A DNA stretch of 64,000 nt from Olleya marilimosa CAM030 (lineage in GTDB: Bacteria; Bacteroidota; Bacteroidia; Flavobacteriales; Flavobacteriaceae), in the NCBI RefSeq assembly GCF_000518485.1, contig NZ_JADR01000005.1, positions 62,001 to 126,000 on the forward strand, written 5' to 3'. The notes under the pieces were generated by a model, which was not told the DNA's origin, made no database searches, and worked only from the letters and a program-made list of their open reading frames with translations. A program made the position numbers and the translations under genes. This document shows, in pieces, positions 8,747-17,464 of the stretch (within the stretch, counting starts at the first letter, position 1; each line of letters starts with the position of its first letter).

Positions 8747-8763
8747 ATTTCCGCTTAAGCGAA
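8747..8763. repeat. Short CCGC..GCG palindromic repeat, copy 1
   Basis: ATTTCCGCTTAAGCGAAA contains the perfect palindrome CGCTTAAGCG (8752-8761). It sits between two co-directional amidohydrolase genes. Four similar copies occur at 56074, 58643, 60734 and 62703. Confidence 0.6.
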
Positions 8764-8805
8764 ACATTTATGAGTGTGAATTTTACGTTTAACTTTACTT
8801 ATTGA

Positions 8806-11790
8806 CTAGTGTTGGTGGTCAATAGAATCGCAATGCAATAGCTCTTTTTCTTTTTTCTCAATAGGTTTTGTTTTTAAACCTTTGTTTTTAGCCTGAAGCA
8901 TTAGCATTGTTAGTTCGTTTTTCTCTTTTTTGATAGTCTCTCTTAGTTTAGCATCACGCTCTAAATCAAAATAAACTTTTCCTTCAATGATTGTTTTTTC
9001 CGCTTTAGCGTAAATAGACAATGGGTTGTCACTCCATAGCACAACATCTGCATCTTTACCAACTTTGATACTACCTACACGATCGTCGATATGTAATAAT
9101 TTAGCAGGATTTAAGGTTACAAACTTCCAAGCGTCCTCCTCGCTAATATCTCCATATTTAACAGATTTTGCAGCTTCTTGATTTAAACGTCTAGACATCT
9201 CTGCATCATCACTATTTATGGCTACTAAAACACCAGCGTTATGCATGATTGGCGCGTTAAAAGGGATGGCATCATTAACCTCGTACTTGTAAGCCCACCA
9301 GTCAGAGAATGTGGATCCTCCAACACCATGTTCTACCATTTTATCAGCGACTTTATAACCTTCTAAAATATGTGTGAACGTGTTGATTCTAAAGTTGAAT
9401 TTTTCGGCAACCTTCATTAACATATTAATCTCACTTTGCACGTAAGAGTGACATGATATAAAACGCTCTTTATTTAAAATTTCGGCAATAGTCTCTAACT
9501 CTAAATCTTTACGGTAAGGTTTACCGCTTTTCTTTAAAGCATCATACTCTTGCGCACGTTGGAAGTAGTCTGTAAATACCTGCTCAACACCCATTCTGGT
9601 TTGCGGAAAACGGGTTCTTGCATTGTCTCCCCAATTGGCTTGTTTTACATTTTCTCCTAAAGCAAATTTGATAAATTTAGGACTGTTTTGGTAGACTAAG
9701 TTATCTGCTTTTTCTCCCCATTTTAATTTAATGATTGCAGATCGTCCTCCAATAGGATTGGCAGAACCATGTAATATTTGGATACTAGTAACACCACCAG
9801 CAAGATTACGGTAAATGTCTACATCTTCAGCATCTAAAACATCTTCAATCGTGACTTCTGCAGTACTGTTGTGTCCTGCTTCGTTAACACTTTCTGTTGC
9901 AATATGGGAGTGCTCGTCAATAATTCCTGACGTTAAATGTTTGTTGGTTCCGTCAATAACAGTTGCATTACCAGCACTTAAATTAGTGCCGATTTTTGCA
10001 ATCTTTCCGTTTTTAATTAAGACGTCTGTGTTTTTTATTATACCATCGTCCTCATTAGTCCAAACCGTTACGTTTTTAAACAATAACGTTTCTTGCTGTG
10101 GTAGGCTTTCCATACCATACGCCATATTTGGATACGTTACAGGATATATAGTCGGTGTTTTATCGTCTTTGTCCTCAATGTCTTTTTTGTCTTCCTTTTT
10201 AGCATCTGAAGCCTGTTTAGTAGCTAAAAAAGTCCCTTCGTTACCATTTGGATAATATAATTTACCACTTAACATGTTAGGGTTGGTTACGTTTGTTACC
10301 ACTCTAACAAATTCTTTTTTGGTACTATCTGCAGTAGCAAAAGTTAATTGCATCCAATTATCGCTAAAGTTTATTTTAGAACCAAATTCTTTAGTTTCGG
10401 TTTTAACCTTAGATTTTAGTTTTTCAATTTCGCCAGAAATTTCTAACTCATAATCCGTATTGTCAAAATTAAAGGTGTAGTTACCACGTAAATCTGTAGT
10501 ATTCATTGCTGATAACTCATCCTTGATGCCTGTTACCCAATTTTCATAAATAGTAGTTTCTTTATCAAAAATGTCTCCAGACGTAATTAAAAAGTTTGCA
10601 TAAGCACCTGACTTTAAATGTCCAAGCTCTGTTGATTTACCAATAATTCCGGCAGGTACAGTTGTCAATGCTTCTAAAGCTTTAGTTTTATCTAAACCAT
10701 ATTCAATAGCTTTTAAAAGGTTAGGCATTAATGTTTTAGCGTCTTTTAATTTGTGCGTCGTTAACGCAAACTGAATATTGTTTTCGGCTAAAATTTTAGG
10801 GTTAGCAGGACTTTGGTTCCAAGCTTTTAAATCTTCAAGACTAACAGATTGTGCTAATAATGGATCTTCCATATCATAAGCATCCGGAAAATCTAAAGGT
10901 AAAATAAATTTTGCATTGGTATTTTTAATGTCCTTAATAAGCTCATACTCATCACCACCACCAACAAATACATATTGGATACCAAATTGATCTCCTAATT
11001 TGTCAAAGCGTAACGCATTTACTTTTTTACCAGCATTAAAAAATTGAACTAAATTTTTGTTAGCAATGTAAGCTTCTAAAGCACGATCTCTTTCTTTAAT
11101 ATTTCCTTTAGCATACCAATCTGCATCGTGGTTTACTTGTCGTAATAACGCCATAGTTCCCATTAATGATGTTGGATACGCCTGTCTAGAAGTTTTGCTT
11201 TTTGATGTTCCAGAAAATTGCCCAACTTTGTCGTCCAATAGTCTAGTAGCATCGCTACCAGAAGCTGCTAATGTTACTAAAACACCAGTACCTTGGATAA
11301 TACCATCATCTATATGTGAGGTTACAACACCAAACCCAGCTTTACGTAACTCTTCAGCTTTTTTGCTATCAAATTCAAAATGGTCTATTGCATTTTGGTC
11401 AGGTCTAATATGGTCATTCCAGTAAAAACCTTCGCGACTGGCGTCATATTGCGGACTTCTGTTATTTCCAGAAGCGCTGCTTGGTGCTTTAACACCAAAA
11501 TCTGTATAGATATCTATAAAAGAAGGATAGATAGATTTACCAGTTACATCAATAACAACAGCATTTTTGGGAATGGTGACAGAAGCTCCAGACGAGACTA
11601 CTTTACCATCCTTAATAAGTAAGGTTCCTTTTTCAATAACTTGATTAGGAGTGACATAAATTTTAGCGTTTGTTAAGGCTGTGTAGTTAGATGTGTTGGT
11701 TTTTACACCATCGTTTTTAGGAACATACTCTTGTGCAAAAGATAAATAACTGCACAACAGCAGGCTTAATGCTGCCCATTTTTTAATCAT
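8806..11790 (-). CDS. Secreted double amidohydrolase (N-half degenerate, C-half intact)
   Basis: The 994-aa protein has a signal peptide (ending near LSFAQ). It contains two amidohydrolase-like halves. The first has GTLLIKDGKVVSSG and SIYPSFIDIYTDFGV, where the HxH is replaced by Y95 and D97. The second has VTVWTNEDDG.. then IDEHSH (H627, H629), ISCHSY, FTHILEG, INSDDAEM and VGSIKVGKDADVVLWS, a complete set of candidate metal ligands. An acidic/lysine linker (KKEDKKDIEDKDDK) separates them. It probably hydrolyses a periplasmic amide or peptide-like substrate; the substrate is unknown. It is first in an operon with the 432-aa paralogue, with a promoter at 11819-11847. Confidence 0.9.
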   Translation of the reverse strand: MIKKWAALSLLLCSYLSFAQEYVPKNDGVKTNTSNYTALTNAKIYVTPNQVIEKGTLLIKDGKVVSSGASVTIPKNAVVIDVTGKSIYPSFIDIYTDFGVKAPSSASGNNRSPQYDASREGFYWNDHIRPDQNAIDHFEFDSKKAEELRKAGFGVVTSHIDDGIIQGTGVLVTLAASGSDATRLLDDKVGQFSGTSKSKTSRQAYPTSLMGTMALLRQVNHDADWYAKGNIKERDRALEAYIANKNLVQFFNAGKKVNALRFDKLGDQFGIQYVFVGGGDEYELIKDIKNTNAKFILPLDFPDAYDMEDPLLAQSVSLEDLKAWNQSPANPKILAENNIQFALTTHKLKDAKTLMPNLLKAIEYGLDKTKALEALTTVPAGIIGKSTELGHLKSGAYANFLITSGDIFDKETTIYENWVTGIKDELSAMNTTDLRGNYTFNFDNTDYELEISGEIEKLKSKVKTETKEFGSKINFSDNWMQLTFATADSTKKEFVRVVTNVTNPNMLSGKLYYPNGNEGTFLATKQASDAKKEDKKDIEDKDDKTPTIYPVTYPNMAYGMESLPQQETLLFKNVTVWTNEDDGIIKNTDVLIKNGKIAKIGTNLSAGNATVIDGTNKHLTSGIIDEHSHIATESVNEAGHNSTAEVTIEDVLDAEDVDIYRNLAGGVTSIQILHGSANPIGGRSAIIKLKWGEKADNLVYQNSPKFIKFALGENVKQANWGDNARTRFPQTRMGVEQVFTDYFQRAQEYDALKKSGKPYRKDLELETIAEILNKERFISCHSYVQSEINMLMKVAEKFNFRINTFTHILEGYKVADKMVEHGVGGSTFSDWWAYKYEVNDAIPFNAPIMHNAGVLVAINSDDAEMSRRLNQEAAKSVKYGDISEEDAWKFVTLNPAKLLHIDDRVGSIKVGKDADVVLWSDNPLSIYAKAEKTIIEGKVYFDLERDAKLRETIKKEKNELTMLMLQAKNKGLKTKPIEKKEKELLHCDSIDHQH

Positions 11791-11818
11791 TGGTTGTTAG
11801 TTTTAGGTTGATAAAGAC

Positions 11819-11847
11819 TAAAGATACGTAATAGGCAATATGCCAAA
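11819..11847 (-). promoter_or_regulatory. Promoter for the amidohydrolase operon
   Basis: TTTG (11847-11844), a 17-nt spacer, then TATCTTTA (11826-11819), one mismatch from TAnnTTTG. The ATG is at 11790. Confidence 0.45.
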
Positions 11848-11874
11848 CAACATCCAATTAGGATTTTAACGTTT

Positions 11875-12942
11875 TTATAAGATTTTATCTTCCAAATAAT
11901 TAACCAATAACGCTACCACGTAACTGTAGCTATCCATACCTTTGGCTTGATTGTTGGCTTTTAAATAGGACGTATATGTGGACCTAAAAATTGGCTCCAA
12001 TGGGTTTTTGTAATCATTCCAAAAGTCTCTAACCTCTTGATAGTTTTTTAAAATACCTATATTAATAGTTGGTAATAATTGGTAGTATAGATCAGGATCA
12101 CGTCTAAAAACTTCACCTAGACAATGCCTTAAACCAAAGGTGTAACCCGAATATTTAAAGTAGATATTAGGATTGCTAATAGTCGCTAAAAAGCCAATAA
12201 AATTAGCCTCATTTTCTTTAGCGTAACCCAATTGGTGTGCCACTTCATGTGCAGCAGTGGTCGGAAATTTATACACAGGAATCATATAATCCACCTGTGC
12301 CTCGTTGGTTAATGGATTAAGATAACCACTAAAACCCATGTAAGTTAATGGGACACTAAATAACGATTTTTTTAAACTTTTAGGATGGTATTCCAAATGT
12401 GTAAAATCAGTTTTTAAAGCCTCATAACTTTTAGGCGTTAATGCTAAAATTTCGGATTTTGTAAAAGGTAACTCGACCTTCAAACTATCATTTTTAGTAA
12501 TCTGTAGGTGGATGGTATTTGATTTTTCAATCAAGTTTTTAGTTACTGTAACTAATTGCTCAGTGGTGTAATCATCCTCTAAATTTAAATTTTTATGCAA
12601 AGGATTTCGGTAATAATTAAAACCCCAAAATAAATGAAATGCCATAAAAATAACACTAACAGCAGCAAATACATCAATTAGCCAATGGATAGTATCTTTC
12701 CAGATGCGTTTTACGTTTAAAATTAGCCAACGGATTATAAAAATTATACTAAAAGCATATAACAAATCGCCAAAACTAAAAGGCAACCAACCCAAAGTAT
12801 ACCTAAACAATTTAGAGATAAAAGGATACAAACCAGTACTATACACAACCTCGATTGTGTCCGGAAATTTAGCCGAAACTTTAACCAATATATACATTGG
12901 TATAATCAGTAGGGCAATCCACAGTTTTTTGTTTTTTAGCAT
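11875..12942 (-). CDS. DUF3810 membrane protein with HEXXH-like motif
   Basis: The 355-aa protein has three N-terminal hydrophobic segments (about residues 10-22, 50-70 and 88-110), then a large soluble domain. The order of motifs fits DUF3810, including GFNYYRNPLH, YMGFSGYLNPLTNEAQVD and PTTAAHEVAHQLGY. HEVAH plus the following KENEANFIGF resembles a gluzincin zinc site (HEXXH with a downstream Glu), so membrane metalloprotease activity is plausible but unproven. It is monocistronic. The start ATG at 12942 lies only 4 nt after a perfect -7 box, implying a leaderless or nearly leaderless mRNA. Confidence 0.88.
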   Translation of the reverse strand: MLKNKKLWIALLIIPMYILVKVSAKFPDTIEVVYSTGLYPFISKLFRYTLGWLPFSFGDLLYAFSIIFIIRWLILNVKRIWKDTIHWLIDVFAAVSVIFMAFHLFWGFNYYRNPLHKNLNLEDDYTTEQLVTVTKNLIEKSNTIHLQITKNDSLKVELPFTKSEILALTPKSYEALKTDFTHLEYHPKSLKKSLFSVPLTYMGFSGYLNPLTNEAQVDYMIPVYKFPTTAAHEVAHQLGYAKENEANFIGFLATISNPNIYFKYSGYTFGLRHCLGEVFRRDPDLYYQLLPTINIGILKNYQEVRDFWNDYKNPLEPIFRSTYTSYLKANNQAKGMDSYSYVVALLVNYLEDKIL

Positions 12943-12946
12943 GACT

Positions 12947-12954
12947 CAAAAATA
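12947..12954 (-). promoter_or_regulatory. -7 box abutting the DUF3810 start (leaderless candidate)
   Basis: TATTTTTG on the minus strand ends 4 nt before the ATG at 12942, so initiation would fall at or within a few bases of the start codon. Confidence 0.5.
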
Positions 12955-13109
12955 ATTAAAAATTAGGACCAATCACTTAGGTTTATTTAAAAGGTTTCTA
13001 CCTGCTGTCCGTTATATCTTTTTTTGCAAAAAAGGATGTCACTACCATCAGGAGTAGCGACTAATGTTATTTCTAACCCAAAAAGGTTTCTAAATGCAAC
13101 TGCAATTTG

Positions 13110-13117
13110 TACTTTTG
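13110..13117 (+). promoter_or_regulatory. -7 box for pepD
   Basis: TACTTTTG fits TAnnTTTG. A near -33 element TTTC (13087-13090) precedes it by 19 nt. The box lies inside an upstream open frame (TTG at 13107), which argues that translation starts at the ATG at 13140. Confidence 0.55.
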
Positions 13118-13139
13118 TAATTCAATAAAAACGATACAA

Positions 13140-14600
13140 ATGAGTCAAGACGTTAGAGCTTTAGAGCCAAAAGCATTATGGAATAAATTCGCAGATTTAA
13201 ACGCAGTACCAAGACCTTCAAAAAAGGAGGAGCGCGTGATTAAATTTATGAAAGACTTTGGTACCAATTTAGGTTTAGAAGTTATAGAAGATGAGGTTGG
13301 AAATGTGATTATCAAAAAACCAGCAACTGCAGGTATGGAAGATCGTGTAACTATTGTAATGCAATCGCATTTAGATATGGTACACCAAAAAAACGCAGAT
13401 ACCAATTTTGATTTTGACACACAAGGCATCCAAATGGTAGTGGAAGGTGACTGGGTAAAAGCAAAAGGAACAACCCTTGGTGCAGATAACGGATTAGGAG
13501 TAGCAACCATTATGGCAATTTTAGAAAGTACTGACATACCACATCCAGCTATTGAAGCTTTATTTACAATTGACGAAGAAACTGGTATGACAGGTGCAAT
13601 GGGATTAAAAGGTGGTTTATTAACTGGCGGAATCTTGTTAAACCTAGATACAGAAGAAGATGACGAGATTGGTGTTGGTTGTGCAGGAGGTATTGATGTG
13701 ACTGCAACAAGAGCCTATGAGCAAGAAGAAACACCTGAATTTAAAATTGGATTTGAAATAAAAGTAAAAGGCTTACAAGGTGGACACTCAGGTATGCAAA
13801 TACATGAAGGTTTAGGTAATGCTAACAAAATAATGAACCGTTTATTATTTGATGGTTTTGAAAACTTTGGTTTACGTATCTCAGAGATTGATGGTGGTAG
13901 TTTACGTAACGCTATACCAAGAGAAAGTAGAGCAGTAGTAGCAATAGATGCGATACATGAAGCTGCTTTTATTAACGAAATGGAGGAGTTAGGTAACACC
14001 ATTAAAACCGAACTTAAAACTATGGAACCTGATTTAGTGATTGAAGTTTCTAAAACTGAAGCTCCTGAATTAATTATGGATCTTGGTGTGCAAGAAGGAT
14101 TAACACGTGCTATATATGCAGCAGTAAATGGTGTGTATCGTATGAGTGCTGACATCCCTGAATTGGTAGAAACATCTAATAACATTGCACGAGTAATTGT
14201 TAAGGATGGTCACGTAAAAATAGGGTGTTTAACACGTAGCTCTGTAGAAAGTAGTAAAATGGACTTAGCAAATACGCTACGTGCTGCTTTTGAGCTTACT
14301 GGTTGTGAGGTTGAGTTTTCTGGAGATTATCCAGGATGGACACCAAACATGGATAGCTCGATATTAAAAGTATTAGATAATTTATACCAAAAACTTAATG
14401 GCGAAAAAGCACATATTGCTGCTTGTCACGCTGGTTTAGAATGTGGTATTTTGGGTCAGAATTATCCAGATATGGAAATGATTAGTTTTGGACCAAATAT
14501 TAAAGGTGCACATAGTCCTGATGAGCGTGCGCAAATATCTTCTGCTCAAAAATACTGGAACTTTGTATTAGAGATTTTAAAAGAGATTCCTAAAAAGTAA
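13140..14600 (+). CDS. pepD: Aminoacyl-histidine dipeptidase (M20 family)
   Basis: This cytosolic di-zinc dipeptidase cleaves Xaa-His and related dipeptides. At 486 aa from the ATG it has the expected family length. The metal-site motifs are in order: VMQSHLDMVHQ, GTTLGADNGLG, TIDEETGMTGA, then ACHAGLECGIL and ISFGPNIKGAHSPDERA near the C-terminus. The lid/dimerisation domain includes KGLQGGHSGMQIHEG. A TTG 33 nt upstream would extend the frame but overlaps the -7 box, so the ATG is used. The last 71 bases of the gene and its terminator are duplicated at 16225. Confidence 0.95.
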   Translation: MSQDVRALEPKALWNKFADLNAVPRPSKKEERVIKFMKDFGTNLGLEVIEDEVGNVIIKKPATAGMEDRVTIVMQSHLDMVHQKNADTNFDFDTQGIQMVVEGDWVKAKGTTLGADNGLGVATIMAILESTDIPHPAIEALFTIDEETGMTGAMGLKGGLLTGGILLNLDTEEDDEIGVGCAGGIDVTATRAYEQEETPEFKIGFEIKVKGLQGGHSGMQIHEGLGNANKIMNRLLFDGFENFGLRISEIDGGSLRNAIPRESRAVVAIDAIHEAAFINEMEELGNTIKTELKTMEPDLVIEVSKTEAPELIMDLGVQEGLTRAIYAAVNGVYRMSADIPELVETSNNIARVIVKDGHVKIGCLTRSSVESSKMDLANTLRAAFELTGCEVEFSGDYPGWTPNMDSSILKVLDNLYQKLNGEKAHIAACHAGLECGILGQNYPDMEMISFGPNIKGAHSPDERAQISSAQKYWNFVLEILKEIPKK

Positions 14601-14660
14601 TCGTTTTAAATAGTATTATATAAAATAGAAAAAGCACAATCTTAGATTGTGCTTTTTTAT
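14530..14660 (+). repeat. Direct repeat, copy 1: pepD 3' end plus terminator
   Basis: This segment recurs at 16225-16357. The first 38 bases (14530-14567) are identical in both copies. The rest of the pepD end, the stop region and the GCACAATC/GATTGTGC terminator are recognisable but diverged. The two copies bracket the gene at 14814-15938. Confidence 0.9.
14630..14659. terminator. Terminator of pepD
   Basis: An 8-bp stem, GCACAATC (14634-14641) with GATTGTGC (14645-14652), has loop TTA and a following T-run. Confidence 0.8.
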
Positions 14661-14674
14661 GTGATTTATTAATG

Positions 14675-14811
14675 TTCGTTTAACGTGTTTGTATATGGTT
14701 TGTTGCGTGGTTTAGCACGTAATTTAGTAAATAAAAACCAACTAGAAAATCCGCGAGGATTTTCGTAAGTAGGCTAGAACTAGCAATAAATTATATATGT
14801 TGTTGGCAAAC
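14675..14811 (-). repeat. attC-like palindromic element A
   Basis: Read on the minus strand, the element begins just after the stop of the T9SS gene (TGCCAACAACATATATAA), passes through GCTAGTTCTAGC and a perfect hairpin GAAAATCC-TCGC-GGATTTTC (14764-14745), and ends CGCAACAAACCATATACAAA followed by CACGTTAAAC. GTTAAAC fits the attC R' consensus GTTRRRY; the other end is degenerate. The core is shared with the element at 51050-51175 and the outer arm with 52869-53062. Confidence 0.65.
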
Positions 14812-14813
14812 GT

Positions 14814-15938
14814 TTATTTTTTTATAAACTTAAAGGCACTACTATTATCTAACTTTAAAACCCACAATCCTGATGATATTTTACTTATATCAATTTTTCC
14901 ATCTGGAAAAACTATACCACTTAGAACTTCTCGACCAGATAAATCATAAATTAGATAGTCTTTTGAGGTTTTCAAATTAATAAGTTTTATATAGTTCGTT
15001 GTTGTATATTCTATCTGAACATCACTGATATTATTATGTGTTTCAATTGACAGAGTTAAACTTTCTAAGCTAATTTCATAAATCGAAATGCCAGTGCCAG
15101 CACCAACCATATAATACAAATAATCATCTTTAGCAACAATACTACTAGACCAAAAATCAGAGGATAAAACAATTGGTGTGTCATAGTTAATCAAGTCAAA
15201 CTTTAATAATGATGATTCACTATAATCATCATTAATGTCTATGTAATATAAAAAATCTCCATCTATTGTGAATGTACCATTATTAGTGAAAGAAACAATA
15301 TCTACAATATTATTACTTGCATTAATTTTTGAAATTTTTTTATTTGCATTATCTAAAAAAAATAATTCATCCCCATAAAATGTTAACAATTTAATTCCGC
15401 TAGAGGCAATATTAACTACTAATTCCTTATCATTTAAATCAGAGTCTATAAAATTTGTTCTGTATATATCTTCATTCTCATTAACATAATATATATAATC
15501 ACCATGCTGTCTTATCCATTTTGCTTCACATGACAAACATACATTACTGATATTTCCAGTTATTCTATCTTTTTTTATTATCTCGTTACTACCTATAAAA
15601 GATTGAAAAATATAATTATTATTCACTTCATAATTTCCTAGAAACCCATCATTACTACTGGATGCAACATTAATGGGAGTTGGATTCTGTTCATCAACAT
15701 TAATTTTTAGGATATAACTATTATAATAAGTATCAATAACATCGTGAAATAATGAGGATTGGTTAATTCTTAGGTTATATGCAGAAGCACCACCTGCTCC
15801 ACCAAAATGGTTTATTAATAATCTCGGGGCATTTTGAGCATTGACCTGAAATAAACTAGTGATTAATATCAATTTAAAGCAGAGAACTCTTGTAAGCTTG
15901 TTGTGAGAAGCTTCATTAGATTTTTGTATTAACTCCAT
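14814..15938 (-). CDS. Secreted protein with T9SS type A sorting domain, beta-propeller-like
   Basis: The 374-aa protein has a positively charged start, a hydrophobic segment and a likely cleavage after QVNA/QNAP. The middle consists of repeated short motifs (DYIYYVNENEDIYR, DELFFLDNANKKI, DFLYYIDINDDYS, DYLYYMVG), like the blades of a DUF5050/LDL-receptor-type beta-propeller. The last ~70 residues (KLINLKTSKDYLIYDLSG ... ISSGLWVLKLD ... KFIKK) form a type A C-terminal domain that targets proteins through the type IX secretion system. The gene sits alone between two copies of the pepD 3' end, so it is probably acquired. The molecular role is unknown. Confidence 0.85.
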   Translation of the reverse strand: MELIQKSNEASHNKLTRVLCFKLILITSLFQVNAQNAPRLLINHFGGAGGASAYNLRINQSSLFHDVIDTYYNSYILKINVDEQNPTPINVASSSNDGFLGNYEVNNNYIFQSFIGSNEIIKKDRITGNISNVCLSCEAKWIRQHGDYIYYVNENEDIYRTNFIDSDLNDKELVVNIASSGIKLLTFYGDELFFLDNANKKISKINASNNIVDIVSFTNNGTFTIDGDFLYYIDINDDYSESSLLKFDLINYDTPIVLSSDFWSSSIVAKDDYLYYMVGAGTGISIYEISLESLTLSIETHNNISDVQIEYTTTNYIKLINLKTSKDYLIYDLSGREVLSGIVFPDGKIDISKISSGLWVLKLDNSSAFKFIKK

Positions 15939-16224
15939 ATTTCATTTGTTGTTTAAGTTGTTATTCTTTAAAATCTTGACTAATGTCAAATTTAGTTATT
16001 GATAATCAGTTAATTATACTTTTCCATTTTCATTATCTTTTTGACCTTGTTAGCTCGAGGAATTAATCGAATTCTGATGAATGTTTACCAAAGCATAGCG
16101 AATATGATTCCGTTTCAATGAATTATATTCGAGGTTAAACGAATTTAGTTGAAAAAAATGACAAAGTCAAATTTGCAATTAATGCAGTATCGGAATAAAG
16201 GTTAAGATAAAGTTGATTAATACA
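15939..16224. other. Non-coding upstream part of the inserted islet
   Basis: There are 286 bases between the T9SS gene and the second pepD-derived copy. No ORF of note and no clear TAnnTTTG box were seen. GTTAAACGAA (16134-16143) is the inverse of TTCGTTTAAC at 14675-14684, at the other end of the islet. Confidence 0.5.
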
Positions 16225-16298
16225 CGCAAATATCTTCTGCTCAAAAATACTGGAACTTTGTAATGTAGATTTTAAAGGAGATTTCTAAAAAGTAAACG
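16225..16298 (+). pseudogene. Detached 3' fragment of pepD
   Basis: It encodes the last ~25 codons of pepD in the same frame (QISSAQKYWNFV) but with a premature TAG after the conserved block, and it has no start. It is 38/38 identical with the intact gene end, then diverged. It is followed by a second copy of the pepD terminator. Beyond it, 16299-16415 contains only that terminator and a short spacer before the ACR3 gene. Confidence 0.85.
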
Positions 16299-16323
16299 TT
16301 TTTAGCAAGGTTAACTTTATACT

Positions 16324-16355
16324 AAAAAAGCACAATCTATAGATTGTGCTTTTTT
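16324..16355. terminator. Second copy of the pepD-type terminator, serving the ars genes
   Basis: GCACAATCTATAGATTGTGC (16330-16349) is a perfect 20-base palindrome with an A-run before and a T-run after. On the minus strand it lies 67 bases downstream of the ACR3 transporter stop. Confidence 0.8.
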
Positions 16356-16415
16356 ATATTTTATTACTTGTAATTATCTATACAATAATTGTTTATTTAT
16401 AATGGTTTCAGTCTT

Positions 16416-17462
16416 TTACAAAGCAGCATTTCCATAATATTTTTTTCTTAGCCAGAACGAGACTCTCACTAATAAAATCAGTGCAGGAACTTCTACTAAA
16501 GGACCAATAACACCAGCAAAAGCTTGTCCAGAATTAAGTCCAAAAACAGCAATAGCGACAGCAATAGCTAATTCAAAATTATTACCAGCAGCAGTAAAAG
16601 CAACAGAAGCGGTTTTATCATATTTTGCACCAGAAGCTTTTGTAAAGAAAAATCCGATAATAAACATTAGTAAAAAATAGATAAGTAATGGTACTGCAAT
16701 AATCAAAACATCCATTGGTATTTGTACAATTAACTCACCTTTTAACGAAAACATAATGACTATTGTAAATAATAGTGCAATTAAAGTCATAGGAGATATT
16801 GTTGGTATAAATGTATTAGTATACCAATCTTCACCTTTTAATTTTACTAAGATTTGTCTACTTAAAATCCCTAAAAGAAAAGGGATTCCTAAATATATAG
16901 CTACACTTTCTGCAATGGTACCTATTGCAATATCTACTATAGCACCTTCAAATCCAAAATAAGGAGGTAATATGGTTATAAAAAGCCAAGCGTAAAAACT
17001 ATAAGCAAATACTTGAAAAATGCTATTTAAAGCGACTAAACCTGCACCATACTCGCTACTACCTTCTGCAAGATCATTCCAAACCAAGACCATTGCAATA
17101 CAACGTGCTAAACCAATTAAAATTAACCCAACCATATATTCTGGATAGTCTTTTAAAAACGTAATAGCCAGAATAAACATTAAAACAGGTCCAATAATCC
17201 AATTTAGAATAAGCGAAATTGACAATATTTTAGTGTTTCTAAAAACCTTTGGTAATAAAGCGTAATTAACTTTTGCTAATGGTGGATACATCATTAAAAT
17301 TAAACCAATTGCAATTGGGTAATTTGTAGATCCACTACTAAAGGAATTTATAATATCTGGAAAGGTTGGTATAAAATACCCAAGTCCAACACCAATTATC
17401 ATTGCTACAAATATCCATAGTGTTAGATTTTTATCTAGAAAACTTAATTTTTTTGTAGCCAT
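16416..17462 (-). CDS. arsB: ACR3 family arsenite efflux transporter
   Basis: This 348-aa inner-membrane carrier has about ten hydrophobic segments and exports arsenite using the membrane potential. The signature [23 protein letters not shown], with its conserved Cys, and the later [19 protein letters not shown] stretch are typical of the ACR3/BASS superfamily. It starts 2 nt after the stop of the arsenate-reductase-like gene, so the two form an operon. No ArsR-type repressor gene is seen in the window. Confidence 0.95.
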   Translation of the reverse strand: MATKKLSFLDKNLTLWIFVAMIIGVGLGYFIPTFPDIINSFSSGSTNYPIAIGLILMMYPPLAKVNYALLPKVFRNTKILSISLILNWIIGPVLMFILAITFLKDYPEYMVGLILIGLARCIAMVLVWNDLAEGSSEYGAGLVALNSIFQVFAYSFYAWLFITILPPYFGFEGAIVDIAIGTIAESVAIYLGIPFLLGILSRQILVKLKGEDWYTNTFIPTISPMTLIALLFTIVIMFSLKGELIVQIPMDVLIIAVPLLIYFLLMFIIGFFFTKASGAKYDKTASVAFTAAGNNFELAIAVAIAVFGLNSGQAFAGVIGPLVEVPALILLVRVSFWLRKKYYGNAAL

Positions 17463-17464
17463 TT

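Noticed and set aside
9815-10255. 146-codon plus-strand ORF
   Set aside because: It lies fully antisense to the 994-aa amidohydrolase, has no family-like motif and is Ser/Val-rich as expected of a frame shadow.
13715-14185. 156-codon minus-strand ORF
   Set aside because: Antisense to pepD, low-complexity Ser/Pro composition, no start context.
14675-16143. 10-bp inverted pair TTCGTTTAAC/GTTAAACGAA near the ends of the islet
   Set aside because: Too short to be called terminal inverted repeats of a transposon; no transposase gene and no flanking target duplication of the IS type.
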